64,000 nt of DNA. Origin: Datisca glomerata. Lineage: Eukaryota > Streptophyta > Magnoliopsida > Cucurbitales > Datiscaceae. The notes beneath the pieces were generated by a model, which was not told the DNA's origin, did not search any database, and saw only the letters and a list, made by a program, of their open reading frames with translations. Below, piece by piece: positions 47,990 to 60,170 of the stretch; the stretch's first letter is position 1; every line of letters starts with the position of its first letter. Position numbers and translations under genes: made by a program. The DNA lies in assembly GCA_003255025.1 (NCBI GenBank), contig QANY01002375.1:1302001-1366000 (forward strand). Reading direction: 5' to 3'.

Positions 47990-48560
47990 TTCAAAATTTT
48001 TCTATTTTTACTTTCTAAAAGGGGGAGGGGATGTCTTGAGAGTTCAACATAGACTAACAGAAAACTTTGTATAACCATTGATGCTAACAGAAGACTCTAT
48101 ATAACCATTATTTAGTAATATAGTGTCGAGGTTAACCATTGTATCAGCCATTCATCTACTTAAAAAGAAATAAAACCCCAAATTTAAAAATATCTAGCAG
48201 TGGTTAAAATGAAAAGAATAATTTTACATTGATCAAGTAATTGATAAAATTTTAAATGATTAAATGATGTATCAATCATTTATAGATTGATGTTTTAAAA
48301 TATTTTAATAAGTATGAAAACATCAACTTATTTAATTGACACGTCATTTAATCACTTAAAATTTATAAATTACTTTATTGATGAAAAATAACTCAAATGA
48401 ATAATTATATACTAAACCAATAATTGATTAAATTTTAAATAAATAAACGATATATAAATTATTTATAAATTAATATTTTAATTTATTTTCAAATAATGTG
48501 AAAATAACAGTCTATAATTGATTCTCACATTTATTAGAGCCTCACATGGATGTCTGACTC
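47990..48560. other. No gene seen; upstream of RanBP1
   Basis: AT-rich with several short inverted repeats around 48235-48490 (for example AAATGATTAAATGATGTATCAA and its near-complement), which may be a decayed small inverted-repeat element. It forms the distal promoter region of RanBP1. Confidence 0.5.
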
Positions 48561-48589
48561 TTAAGCACTGAGTCAAGAGGGTTCATTCG

Positions 48590-48748
48590 TATTTGGACAA
48601 GCCCAGTGGCCGTTTCACCGCTAGTTCGCGTATATCTCACGCCCTCTACTCTTTCTCATTTTCAATATATATTACCCTTCTTAGCCCACTGCCAGCCTCC
48701 CGAACCCTAAATTCTCTCTCTCTCTCTCTCATACACAAACAGAGAAAC
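48590..48748 (+). promoter_or_regulatory. RanBP1 core promoter and 5' UTR
   Basis: A TATA-like TATATATT lies at 48666-48673. Two GCCCA elements (about 48600 and 48684, the TGGGC site II type bound by TCP factors) and a telo-box-like AACCCTAA (48703-48710) are present; both are common in promoters of growth-related and housekeeping plant genes. A CT-repeat (48714-48731) directly precedes the start and is typical of plant 5' UTRs. Transcription probably begins near 48695-48710, so the in-frame upstream ATG at 48593 is most likely not in the mRNA. Confidence 0.6.
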
Positions 48749-50474
48749 ATGTCGAGCGCAGATCCCAAGCACAGAGAAGACGAGGAAGCTCCCGCCGGTG
48801 AGGATGAGGATACCGGAGCTCAGGTGGCCCCGATCGTCAAGTTAGAGGAGGTTGCGGTGACAACTGGCGAAGAAGACGAAGACGCCATTCTTGATCTGTA
48901 AGCTCGATTCTATATCTCTATCTCATATTTTGTCATATTCTCGTTATAAGGTATTCGTGATCTGCAAATTAGTGAATGAAACGATGTCTTCCCAATTGTT
49001 GATCGAGCAGGAAAGCAAAGCTCTACCGTTTTGATAAAGATGGAAACCAGTGGAAAGAGCGGGGCGCTGGCAGTGTGAAGCTTTTGAAGCACAAAGAGAC
49101 GAGCAAGGTACGCCTTGTTATGAGACAGTCCAAGACTCTTAAGATCTGCGCTAATCATCTCGGTATGTTTCTCTATCTTCTTCCTAATCATAGTTCATTA
49201 AGCTTCGGTGATTACTAGTAGATTTGTAATCATTTTGGTTTTCCAAATTGTCTTTCGTTTGCAATTGCAGTATTACCAACGATGTCAGTTCAAGAACACG
49301 CTGGAAATGACAAGTCGTGTGTTTGGCATGCCACTGACTTTGCTGATGGTGAATTGAAGGATGAGCTTTTCTGTATCAGATTCGCATCAGTGGAAAGTGA
49401 GTATTTTGTTGATATCATAAAATTTAGGTATTTGAATTTTGACAACAGCTTTTTTTTTCTTGCTTTTGAGCTTGGAGATAAGTACCTTATTCATTCTTTT
49501 TACCTGTTATTAATATTCTTAAGTGACAATGCTAAAAGTAATTGGCTCTTAATTGTTGTCGACAAACCAAGTGTATAATTCTGATGAAGTCTTCCAATCG
49601 TACTTATCCTGATGATTATGTGCTAAGAGATCTCATCTGGTTGATGCTCGGATGCAATTGTTATGTAGCGTTAGTATTATCGATAGAATGGAATTTATAT
49701 ATAGCATTTTCCTGCAAAATTGACTCACAAATGGAAAAGTTGGATTGGGCTTTCGCAATTGGAATCATGAAACAGGAAGCAAAAAAAACCTGTAATATCG
49801 CTCCATTGCCGTAGATGTTGTTCTAGATAGTTTTTTTTCTTTTGATTGTAGGCATACTGTTAAAACAACATAGTTTCTTATCTTTTAATCTAGGCACAGT
49901 GGCATACAGTTGTGTATATGTTATTCGGACTATCTAGTTCTAGTTCATTAGAAAATTTGACTTGCACTTTTTGTATTGGCTGTCCTCTTTACTTTGTTGA
50001 GAGATTGGTCCATCACCTAATGGGTTTAGTTAGGAAGCCTTGGTATATTATCTACTATGTTTTTGGCTGTTCATGGCCTGTGTATATTATCTCCTATGTT
50101 TATGGCTTTTCATAACAATACTTTTTGGTGTAGTTCTGCTGATCTTTATACCTAATAGCACTCATCTCTCTCTCAAACCAAAGAAAAGTAAAATAAAAAA
50201 AATGGTTTTCTAACCCTTGCTTTGTGAATTAGATTGCAAAAGCTTCATGGAAATGTTCCAAGATGTTGCTGAATCCCAACAGAACAAGGAGGAAAATAAA
50301 GATGCATCTGCAGCAGCTGGACTTCTTGAGACATTGAGTGTTGAAGAGACGAAAGCTGAGGACAAGGCTGTGGAAGAGGTGAAAACTGCAAGTAAAGAAG
50401 AAGATGAAACCAAGAGTGAGCCAGTAAAAGCAGATTCTGAGAAGAAAGTTGAGGAGCCTGCTTCCTCCACTTAA
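48749..50474 (+). CDS. RANBP1: Ran-binding protein 1 (RanBP1), four coding exons
   Basis: Coding exons are 48749-48897, 49011-49162, 49271-49396 and 50233-50474, giving 669 nt and a 222-residue protein. All introns are GT...AG and reading phase is kept. The protein has an acidic N-terminus (MSSADPKHREDEEAP), a Ran-binding domain from about residue 40 to 160 (KAKLYRFDKDGNQWKERGAG, KLLKHKETSKVRLVMRQSKTLKICANH, the VWHATDFADGE block, FCIRFASVENCKSFMEMF), and a Glu/Lys-rich tail. RanBP1 binds RanGTP and helps RanGAP release GTP-Ran from export complexes in the cytoplasm and nuclear rim. Length and exon order fit plant RanBP1. No defect is seen. Start chosen for family agreement (MS...) and position after the CT-rich leader. 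Confidence 0.95.
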
Positions 50475-50960
50475 GGAGGATGATAACTTCAATAGCACAC
50501 ACCTGGAGTAATGATGGGCTGATCTTTTTTCCAACCATGCTTTGTTGCTGGAGCTGGTGAATTTAATGGATTGAAATTTTAGGGGCTGGAATGGTCAATG
50601 AGTCCTTCAGTCGGAGTCATTTTCATCATTTGGTCAAAATTTGAGGTCATGTTTTGCAGTGTCTTGAGATTGTCGTGTCTTTCACTGTGTGAGTTTTCAA
50701 GGTCTGAATTAGGTTTCTTACCATACTATTAATTTACTTGAAGTCTTGGGTTAAGATGATGCAACTGGAAGGGTAGTCTACTTGTTATAGACGAAGTATT
50801 TGTTGGGATATTCTTTCACTTGTTTTTCTTTTGCAGTCTGGAAATTGTTCGATTTTCCAACATCATGAATATAGTTGTGCGGTACTGTCATTGAGTTGAA
50901 CACCCCTCCATTTGGGATTCACTGACAATTTCCTGTTCAATTTAATGCACTTGTTTGGTA
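50475..50960 (+). other. RanBP1 3' UTR and downstream region
   Basis: T-rich sequence after the TAA stop (50472-50474). No canonical AATAAA signal stands out; near-matches such as TTAATG words at 50940 could mark the end. No other gene is seen. Confidence 0.45.
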
Positions 50961-52317
50961 TTAAAATTGAAGAATCTGAAGATTCTAAAATTGGGAGTTT
51001 CAAATTTGGATATCTTAGTTATTTTATTAAAAAAAAAAATTATTTTCTTACGAACATGCTTTAAGTCTAAGGTTAATATTGGAAAGTTGCAAACAAGGTT
51101 ATAACATTCCTTGCAAACTATTGGAACAAACTCGTGTTATATCAATTTTGTTTGGATATATTGACTTCCCACACTGATAATATAATTCAAGAAATCATTT
51201 ACCCAATCTCATATCAAATGATGTGATTTGTCAAATCTTAGCAAGAGTTTTGTTAGATGGTTTGAAGTATTCTAAAAGTGAGTCCAATGTTAATGACAGA
51301 ACTTTGTGTAGACGTTTCAAGTTTCAACCTTTACAAGGTGTAGACATGAATCTGCTCGTCAACAATGGCTGTTGCACCATAGAAGTAGAAATCCAAGACG
51401 CAACGTACCATAGAGATGCTGCTGGTGAAAGGAAGATTTATCTCTATAAACTCTTGCCTCTTCTGGTCAACTTGTTTGAATAGTTGGTTCTCTAGACCAA
51501 CCCTATGCCAAGCGATAGAGTGCATAGTTATGGGACAGGAGAGGCACAGGTGGTGCCCTGAAGTTAGATTCATTCGATTTTAATGTGTTGCAGCGTTTGA
51601 AAAATCTATAATATGGACCAACGCATAAAATAATAAATTGGGATTCTCCGTAGTTGCAACCCCGACAGTTTGTTGGATCATCCATTCAAATTTTACCACC
51701 CAAATCCAACCAACTAAAAAAATTCATGTTTTTAGGGGTTTAGGTAAATATAACTTTTAGAAACTTTATTTTATTAAATAGCTGGTAAGAATGTTAATTA
51801 AAAAAATAACCATTTTAGAAAAAGACAACAAAAATGTAAACTACATTTATTTCAATATCATTTATTCTAATTAATAACTAAACTTATTGATTTTTTAATT
51901 TTAAATTATTCGAAAGATTTATCTACTTTTGATTGCCTAAAAATTAAAGGATTGAATTATATATAATAAATATTTTAATTATTTTGGTATATACCTATTT
52001 AATTATAAATAATAATTTTTACTCTTATTTCTACTATTTGAATATATATATATATATATACATATAATAGTAAGATTACATATTTCTGAATATTTATGTA
52101 TATTTTTATTATTCTCGTAATACAGTCAATATGTATTAACTGATGCTACTAAATATTATTCTTAATAATCATTTCATCATTCTTTAATCCAATTTATATA
52201 AATAATTATTATCAGAGTATTGATGAATTCTTTTATTAATTTATAAAATAATTAATATATATTCGTAATAGTTGTAAGAAGTTTTATGTAAATAACTATT
52301 GCAATCCATATTTATAT
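50961..52317. other. No recognised gene; AT-rich
   Basis: An open stretch at 51223-51483 (+) follows TTTTGTTTGGATATATTGAC and encodes 86 residues with no domain I recognise; it may be a relic. From 51720 the sequence is strongly AT-rich with TATATATATA at 52040-52060. Confidence 0.4.
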
Positions 52318-53394
52318 GAAAAAATTGCATGTACGGTCACTATAGTTTGGGCTAAGTTTCAATTTCATCATTATAGTTTCATTTTTCTCAATTACATCAT
52401 CAAAGTTTGTAAAATGTTTCAATCTCATCACTCTATCCACATTCTGTTAAACACTTAACAGTTGCTGATGTGGCGGACACGTTCTTTACACGTATGTGTC
52501 ACCTCAGCAAAGTTGTTGAATATTAGATATTTGTTTGAAATTTATATATCAAGTTTTTTCTCCTTAATTTTTTAAAAAATTACAAAGTGAACCTCGTGTT
52601 TTCCATTCCTTCCCCTTAATTTTTTGAAAATTATAAAATAGACCCTATGTCTTAAACTTATGACACATAATATATTTGTTTAAAAATTTTATGTCATGCT
52701 TTCTCCCTTAATTATTTAAAATTTATAAATTAAACCTCTTGTCCTTCTTTTCCCCTTAAATATTTATTTATAAAAAAGACACACTTCTTCATTTTCTTTC
52801 CTTTTCTCTTCTTAAACTATTTAGAATTTATAAAATATACCTCGTTTCTCTGTTTAAAAACTTTACAAAATATACCCAGTGTCTTTCTTTTCCTCCTTAA
52901 AGTTTTTTTTAATATTTACAAAATATACCCGTAGAAATAAAATAGGGAAAACATAACAATTTTGTCTCTTCCTCCTCTTTTTCACATTCTCTCTCTCACT
53001 TTCTCATTTCCATATTCTTCAATTTTTTTTATTCTTCATTTTAACAGATTTAAGGCCAAACAGTGGACCGATTTTACTTGAAGATTGTGAAAACTACTCA
53101 AGGCAGCAAGTGATTCTCCTTGGGATCATATATAAAAATGTATTTTGGTTATTCATTGAACTTTGATGGTTTTGAAAATCAAGTTTAGCGCTTCGAGAGG
53201 AGAAGACTCTTTATTTATTTAGGGTTTTCTAACTGATTTAGGGTTTAGATATGGTTTTATGGTTTTAAGAATGCGGTTTTGGGGTTCTGTTTAGACACTT
53301 GTAAGAGCGGATATTGACCCCAGATCTATGATGTGTAGAATTCATAAAAAGAGGGATGAGTACATGAAGGTTGATAGTATGATATCCAAAAATA

Positions 53395-54383
53395 AATAAG
53401 AAATTGTAAAAATCTATTGAAGCTTCAAAGACTTGTGTCTACAATTGGTCGGTTGGGGCAAAATTTGAAGTTCGTTCTAGGTTTGACCAATATGTGGTTG
53501 ATATAGAATTACACAGTTGTAGTTGTAAGAAGTGGGACTTGTCTGCTATCCCTTGTATGTATTTTATCTAGTTCATGTATTTCGTGGCAAAGTCCCAAGA
53601 TGAGTATGTTCACCAATATTACCACACCGAAATAGTTTTGAAGACGTATCCACACTTAATCCAACCTTGTAACAGACCTAATTATGGCCCAAAATCAGTA
53701 GAATGACTGACCTAGACAGTCTTTACCTCCAATTCTTAGAAGGCAACTTGGTAGGCCTAGGAAACAAAGGAAATGGTCCAATGAAGAATCCACATCTACT
53801 CTAAAAACGTTGAGCAAAAATAACTCTACATTAAAATGTAGTAGGTACAAACAGATGGGACATAATCAGCGAACATGTAAGGGTGCACTTGTTGCCTCTA
53901 AACATGCCTCAAGCAGTCAAAGTCAGTAAGCATCTACTTACGAGTTTACGGGATTTCAAGTAAATTGCTTCTTTTCAATTGCTAATTAATTGTTTCATTT
54001 TAATCTTTAATTAATTGTTTATATCATATTAATTACTTCTTATTGTTAATTAATTGTTTATATCATATTAATTACTTCTTTTTAATTGTTGATTATATTG
54101 CCAGCTACCTACTGATGTTGGAAGAGGTGATAGAGATGTTGTGAGATGTGGTTATGGAGGTGCTACGAATGCTGGGATATGTGGTGGAGGTGCTAAAATA
54201 GGCGGTAGAGGTGTTGTGAGAGGTGGTAAAGGCGCTAAGATAGGTGGTAAAGGACATGCGAGAGGTGGCATAGGTGCTTTGATACGTGGGATATGTCTTA
54301 GGAGAGGTGGGAGAGGTATTTTGATACATGGGATAGGTCTTTGGAGGGGTGGGGGAGGTGTTGTGGAAGGTGATAAACCTTGA
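53395..54383 (+). pseudogene. MULE transposase C-terminal remnant (SWIM, zinc knuckle, Gly-rich tail)
   Basis: FEVRSRFDQYVVDIELHSCSCKKWDLSAIPCMYF at about 53467-53568 is a SWIM zinc-binding motif (C-x-C ... C-x-H) with the final His replaced by Tyr. After several stops a zinc knuckle-like CSRYKQMGHNQRTCKG follows at about 53838-53885. A presumed intron (about 53930-54100) precedes a Gly-rich, Arg-rich open stretch (54105-54380, GGRGVVRGGKGAKIGG). No catalytic DDE domain was found in this element, so it could not transpose on its own. Confidence 0.7.
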
Positions 54384-54620
54384 ATATGTATTTTGATTAT
54401 GAATATGTATTTTGGTTATGGATATGTATTTTGATTATGGATAATGATATATGTATTTTTCTTATGAATATGTATTTTGGTTAAGGATATGTATTTTGGT
54501 TATGGATATGTATTTTGATTATTATGAATCATTATATATGTATTTTGGTTACGGATATGCATTTTTTATTATGGTTATGATATATATTTTTATCATGGAT
54601 ACGTATTTTGCATTTGATGT
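54384..54620 (+). repeat. 18-bp tandem repeat of ATGTATTTTGGTTATGGA
   Basis: About a dozen degenerate copies of an 18-bp word (TATGTATTTTG(A/G)TTATGGA), some with ATTATGATAT inserts, follow the Gly-rich stop codon. Apparent open frames on both strands are due to the repeat. Confidence 0.8.
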
Positions 54621-55297
54621 ATTTATGGGTTGGATATGAGAGAGACATGTTTTATCTTTATCGATAAAAAAATAGACATGTTTTATCTTTGAAAAATAGA
54701 CAGGTTTTATCATAGTTTTATGGTATATCGAACTTTTAGCAATAGCGAGCATATAACAGTAGTATATTTTTGCCGCATCATTTTATCCTAAATATGAACT
54801 GAACAGTTATTTTTCAAAAAAAATTAAAAATTCAAAAATATATCAAAACCCCAAATTAAGAAGAAGAAGAAAGAAAAAAGGAAAGAAAATGATTAAGTAG
54901 AAGAAGAAATGAAAGTAAAAAAACACATCTTGTTACTGTGTTGTAGATGATTAAGTAGGAGAATGAGAAATGAAAAAATTGAAGAATGAGGAGAAGTGGA
55001 AAATACATCTTGTTATCTTATGGGGTTCATTTTAAAAATTAAAAAATTTGAGGAAGAAAATTGAATAAAATAAATATTACAATGTATCACAACTTTACTG
55101 ACGTGGCGCACACATGTAAAAAACATGTCTGTCACATTAGCAAACCGTTAAGTTTTTAACAGAATATGGATGGAGTGATGAGATTGAAATATCTTACAAA
55201 CTTTGATGATGTAAATGAGAAAAATGAAACTATAGTGATGAAATTGAAACTTGGTCCAAATTATAATGACCATACATGTAATTTTCCCTATATATAT

Positions 55298-57293
55298 TTC
55301 CTTATCAAACAAAAGTATGTAAATATATTACCAAAAATAATTTAATATATTTACCCAAATTTATATTTATTTATTTGCTTAGAAAACACATATTTGCCTA
55401 AAATTCATTTCTAGTTCCCAAAAAAATAAGGAAAGCTCCATCTTAAAAAAATGCATTTAATGAAAAATATATATTTTAGAATGAAAAAATATGTCAATGT
55501 TGAAAATATCAAATTATTCTAACTTTATATTTATTTAATTTTTTTCGTAAATATATATTTGTTTAAAAATCACAATTAATTCCCTTAAAAGTAACGGATA
55601 TTGCACCATCTTTGAAAAAATATGCATTCAGTGAAAAATTATATAATTAATTATAGAAGAAAATATTTAGAAATAATTATTTTCATTAAGTAACGTATAT
55701 ATAAAATGGATTAATAAATATATTAGACATAAGTAGTGAAAATAATTACATAAATCACATAATTCCTATTTTGTCAAATGATATATCTCAAATATATAAT
55801 AACTTTTTGTGGATTTTGTTTCATAAACAAAGGTTTTAAACCTATGAGTTTCATATTATTAGTGTTAATAAGATCTTTTTTTCGTATATCTCATGTATAT
55901 ATTTTTTGTCTTACTAATTTTTAGTATTATTAGTCTCATAGTTTTATTTTGTTTAGATTAGTAAATCTAAAGATTTTTTTTTTGTAATTGTTATAGAAAA
56001 ATTCAGTTAGATTTTTAAAAATTTAAAGATTACTTATATGTCACGCGTGACTATTTTTAACCATTTATTTAATATATAATAAATATATTAATAGTAATTG
56101 TCTTAAAAATAATGGAATGAGAAAATAAAGTTATGGTCAAACGAACTTAGTTATTAACTTAATTTTTTTAAAAATGTTAAAGTTTATAACACTCTACTAG
56201 AATGATTAAATCCTATAATTTCTAATTTTAGGGAAAATTAGGCAATTAGATTGTTTTAATTTATAATTTTATATTATGTCATATTAATTTATGGTTCGCA
56301 CATATGACAAATTCCTCATTTTAGGTTGTTAGTCAGTTATACTTTTAAGGGAGCTTTTATGTTAATGTCCTTTGTAAAACTAACTTTTACTTTTTAAGTT
56401 TTAATGTTTTTTTAATTGTCTTCTACAGGAAGTTGCCTCTCCCGCTGATGCATTTCTTCTTCCTTATCTCCGACGACTTTTTCACCAAAATTACAGGAAA
56501 TTTCCCGTGATATATTCCATGAGTTCTTCATTCATTATTCATTAATTCGATCTCCTATCAATACGTTGACATATTTCTAAGAAATCGGGTTTGTTTTTGT
56601 ATTATATTTCGTTTACTTTTTTTTATTTACTGCCATTGATTCTTTAATCTTTCTTTCTTTTTCTAGAATTGTTATTAGTATATGGAATTGTTTACTTGAA
56701 TCTTTATTAGAATTCTGGATTTATTTGCTGGTATTTTCGATTATTTTCTGGAATTGTTATTTACTAATTTTGAAACCTCTGAATATGTTCTGGAATTGAT
56801 TTGATCATAGTATCTAATAGATTTTGTTATTAATATTCTTAATGATTATTATTCTAGTTTATTCAATGTAATTGATCTTTAAATGTTAATCGCTTGTTTG
56901 ATTGCTTAATTTTGTTTGATCGGTTTCTGCCATTGTATTTCTATTTTGGATAGCTAGAATCATGTCTGCCTCTTTTGGATTATTGAATCGTGATTTGTTT
57001 ACATAGTTTATATATATTTTCGTATAATATATATATATATATATATAGTCTACTCATTTGTCTGGAATATTGGAATGTAGTAGACACTCGTATACTATTT
57101 GTATATAATTTCATATTGTTTTATACAGTATGATATTATTTGATATATATTGTATTGTTATATATATCATATATTATATATTTTTACTTATTTATGCAAA
57201 TTTATATTGTATAGTATTATATTATATAGTCTAAATTTATGTTTTGTATTTTGTATGTTATTTACTTACTTGTAATTCTATTTTTTAGGCCAG
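55298..57293. other. No gene seen; leader-like region before the second transposase
   Basis: AT-rich. The part from about 56430 (GGAAGTTGCCTCTCCCGCTGATGC) to 57290 has the look of a 5' UTR with an intron ending TTTTTTAG near 57288, just before ATG 57294. TATATA runs occur at 57010-57050. I could not define the element's left terminus. Confidence 0.45.
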
Positions 57294-59548
57294 ATGGTGA
57301 ATATTTCTATTGTTATTTTATATGATGGGAAGTGGGAAGATGCAAGAAATTACATTGACTACAAGATTAAGTCATTATTGGTGGGTAATCATGCATCATA
57401 TGAAATTTTACGTGGTTTAGTGTCACGTGCTTCAGAAGTAGATACTAATGATATGTGTTTGTTGGTAAAGATTGAATCTAGAATATCTACTTCAAATGTT
57501 GTAGAGATAAATGTGGATTCTGACGTTGTTTGGTATCTTAATTTGATGAATAATGAGAGAGGTAGATATTATCCGCTAATTGCTACATCACGCAGTGGTT
57601 GTAGGACATATGGTGATGTTATTAGTAGTGGTATTTTTTCGACATCAGTGGTCGGGTCCTCATCTCAAATTGTTGTTCATGATAATCTGTCTAAACCGTT
57701 ATTTGTGAATAAATTAGACGCAGATAAGTTACCTTTTGGATTTGATATACAGGAGAATTCATTTTTCAGCTCAAAATATGAGTTGAAAAAGCTCTCCATT
57801 TTATAACTATGAAGCGTAGTTTTCAATTTTTGACTAGCAAGTCTAACAGTGGTATGTATGTAATCCGTTGTGTTGTCAAGAGTTGCCAATGGTTTGTGCA
57901 TGCTTCCCGTTATAGAGGTGGTGAAATTTGGTGCGTTAGAAAGTATGTAAAGGAGCACACCTGTTCGCTTGACATTGTTCAGAGTGATCACTGACAAGCC
58001 ACTTCAACAATTGTTAGTGAGTGTATAAAGTATAAGTATATGTGTGGCGTTGGTGATCGCACACAACCTAAGGACATAATCCATCTTATGCGTGTGAAGC
58101 ATGGCATTAATATCAATTATTATAAAGTTTGGAGGGCCAAGAATGGAGCTCTTGATATGATTCGTGGTTCTCTGAATGAGTCTTGTCCCATACTACCTGC
58201 CTATTGCTATTACTTGCAGAAGAATAATCCTAGTACAGTTACTAACTAATTACCATTTGTATATATAGCTATCTACTATATTAGTCATTTTATTATAACA
58301 CATTCAGTATTTGTTTTAGTAAAAACTTTTACATGTTTTAGGTACTGTTACACATTTCCATATTGATCATGATGGGAGGTTAAAGTATTTATTGTGGCAT
58401 TGGGACCTTCGTTAAGTGGTATTCATCATTGTAAATCCGTGATAGGAGTTGATGGAACCTTTCTGATAAATAAATACCACGGTACATTTTTTATTGCTTC
58501 AATGCTTGATGGTAATGACTAAATTTTTCCATTAGCATTTGCAATTATTGATTCGGAAAATGACTTGGCATGGGATTGGTTTATAGAGAAGTTGAGTTGT
58601 GCCATTGAATATCGCGAAGAGTTGATGATCATTTCTGATCATCATAATAGCATCCTAAAGGTTGTTGCAAAGTATTTTCCGAATGCTCATCATGGTTATT
58701 GCATGCAACATTTGCTCAATAATGTGAAGACAACATATAAGAGGTTCCAATTGATAGTTTATTATATAAATGTGCGAGGGCATACATAACTGTAGATTTT
58801 GACTTGCACATGTATTGTTTAGAGGCCATTGTTCCATCTATACAATCTTAGTTGAGTGGATTTGGGTTCGTGAAACGGGCTCGTGCTTATTTTGTTAGAC
58901 ATCGCTATAACGTGATGACATCAAATTTAGTTGAGATGTTAAATTCTATTCTAAAGGATGCTAGATCTTTGATGTTGCCTGCCTTATAGAGTTTATAAGG
59001 AAAAGGTTATAGTTATGAATTTATGATCGGAGGACTAATTGTAAGCTTACATGTTTAACTAAGGAAGTGGAGAAGGATTTACGTGTTCAATTTGAGCTGG
59101 CTCGTATCATGGATGTGAGTTCTCTTATGTTTTTGTGTTAATGTTTAATTATTTCCATTCATTAGTTATTATTACGTGGCAACTAGATCTATTACTTTGT
59201 TCTCATGCGTGTGTTGCACTTACAAGGAGGAACCTTTCACCATATCCATACATGTCCAAGTACTATACGAAGAATGAGCTTGAATGTACGTATGCAGCAT
59301 CTGTGTATCCTGTTGGCAATGAATCTGATTGGTTAGTCCCTGATGATATTAAATATCAAAGGATTTTACCTTTGTGTGTGAGACGTTCTTCGGGCAGACT
59401 AAACAAGAAAAAGTATTTATCTTTTATGGAGAAGATTCTTAAAAATAGATGTAGTACTTGTCGTGTTTTAGGGTATAATAAGAAGACTTGTAAAAATCAT
59501 GTTAAAGATTGTGAAGGAGGTGCTTTGAAGAAGAAACGCTCGAGTTGA
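57294..59548 (+). pseudogene. Mutator-type (MuDR) transposase, nearly complete but broken
   Basis: Domain order is intact. N-terminal region from ATG 57294 (MVNISIVILYDGKWED). MuDR DNA-binding zinc region at about 57807-58000 (CVVKSCQWFVHAS, EIWCVRKYVKEHTC). The MULE catalytic domain follows a probable GT...AG intron 58233-58341: VIGVDGTFLINKYHGTFF (first Asp near 58450), IISDHHNSI (second Asp near 58637), CMQHLLNNVK, and TSNLVEMLNSIL (Glu near 58930). SWIM/C-terminal part at 59160-59548 includes SPYPYMSKYYTKNEL and a zinc knuckle with His replaced by Tyr. Breaks include frameshifts near 57800 and 58390, TGA at 57992 and TAA at 58519. Confidence 0.88.
58233..58341 (+). other. Probable intron in the transposase
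   Basis: GTACAGTTAC donor and TTTTAG acceptor. Removing 109 bp keeps the frame and restores the family pattern NNPSTVTHFHIDHDG. Plant MULE transposase genes commonly have introns. Confidence 0.6.
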
Positions 59549-60170
59549 TTAGGTTGATGGTTATGTTTTCACTATCCTTATTTTGCTTAGAATTTACTTT
59601 TCATATATTTTTCAATTTCATATCAAACAGGACAATGGCCATGAGAATTTTATGAATATTCTAATTTAATACAATGTTTTAAGATATCTGATATATGTCC
59701 ATAGTATATTACCATTTAAGGGAGAATTGGATATATACGCATAGTCTATGGTCATTACTAATATATTTTGTATAAGGTTTTTTCAAGGATTTGAATACTT
59801 ACCCATAGTATATTATCATTTACGTGTATGTATTTATACAGTGTCAAACAAGGCTATTTTTAAGGAATTGGATATATACCTATAGTACTTTATTATTTAC
59901 AGGAATTATGTATTCAAACCTGTATATTCACTATTCAAACATAAATGTATAAACTTCATAATGAACTTTCATATAGTTTGAAATTCATCTAAAGTTTCAG
60001 ATTTAGTAACATATTTGCAGCTATCATCATCTATTGCCTATTGATATACCAACAACTAAGAGTAAGGTCATTCAAAATAACGATTCCATCATCTACACCT
60101 ATTCATCTATCAAATCTATCAGAATTTCTTCAAGTTTCCTAAGAAAACAATCCAAAAATTAGATGAATAT
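59549..60170. other. No gene seen; spacer between convergent genes
   Basis: AT-rich. The word ATATATACCCATAGTATATTA recurs with variation (59700, 59740, 59795, 59870) and again at 62590, 62880 and 62935 on the other side of the cargo gene, forming a dispersed short repeat within this unit. Confidence 0.55.

Larger units (their letters stand above)
52318..55288 (+). mobile_element. Mutator-like element (MULE) with 200-bp terminal inverted repeats
   Basis: The left end (52318-52517) and right end (55089-55288) are inverted repeats of about 200 bp with high similarity (shared words include TTTCAATTTCATCA, CATCAAAGTTTGTAA, ATTCTGTTAA). Nine-base flanks TATTTATAT (52309-52317) and TATATATAT (55289-55297) differ at one position, the expected duplication length for MULEs, although the AT-rich context weakens this. 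The interior holds a decayed transposase C-terminus. Confidence 0.85.

Noticed and set aside
48593..48748. In-frame upstream extension of RanBP1 starting at ATG 48593
   Set aside because: The extension would cross the TATA-like site and the CT-rich leader, and RanBP1 proteins start at the later Met with an MS-type acidic N-terminus.
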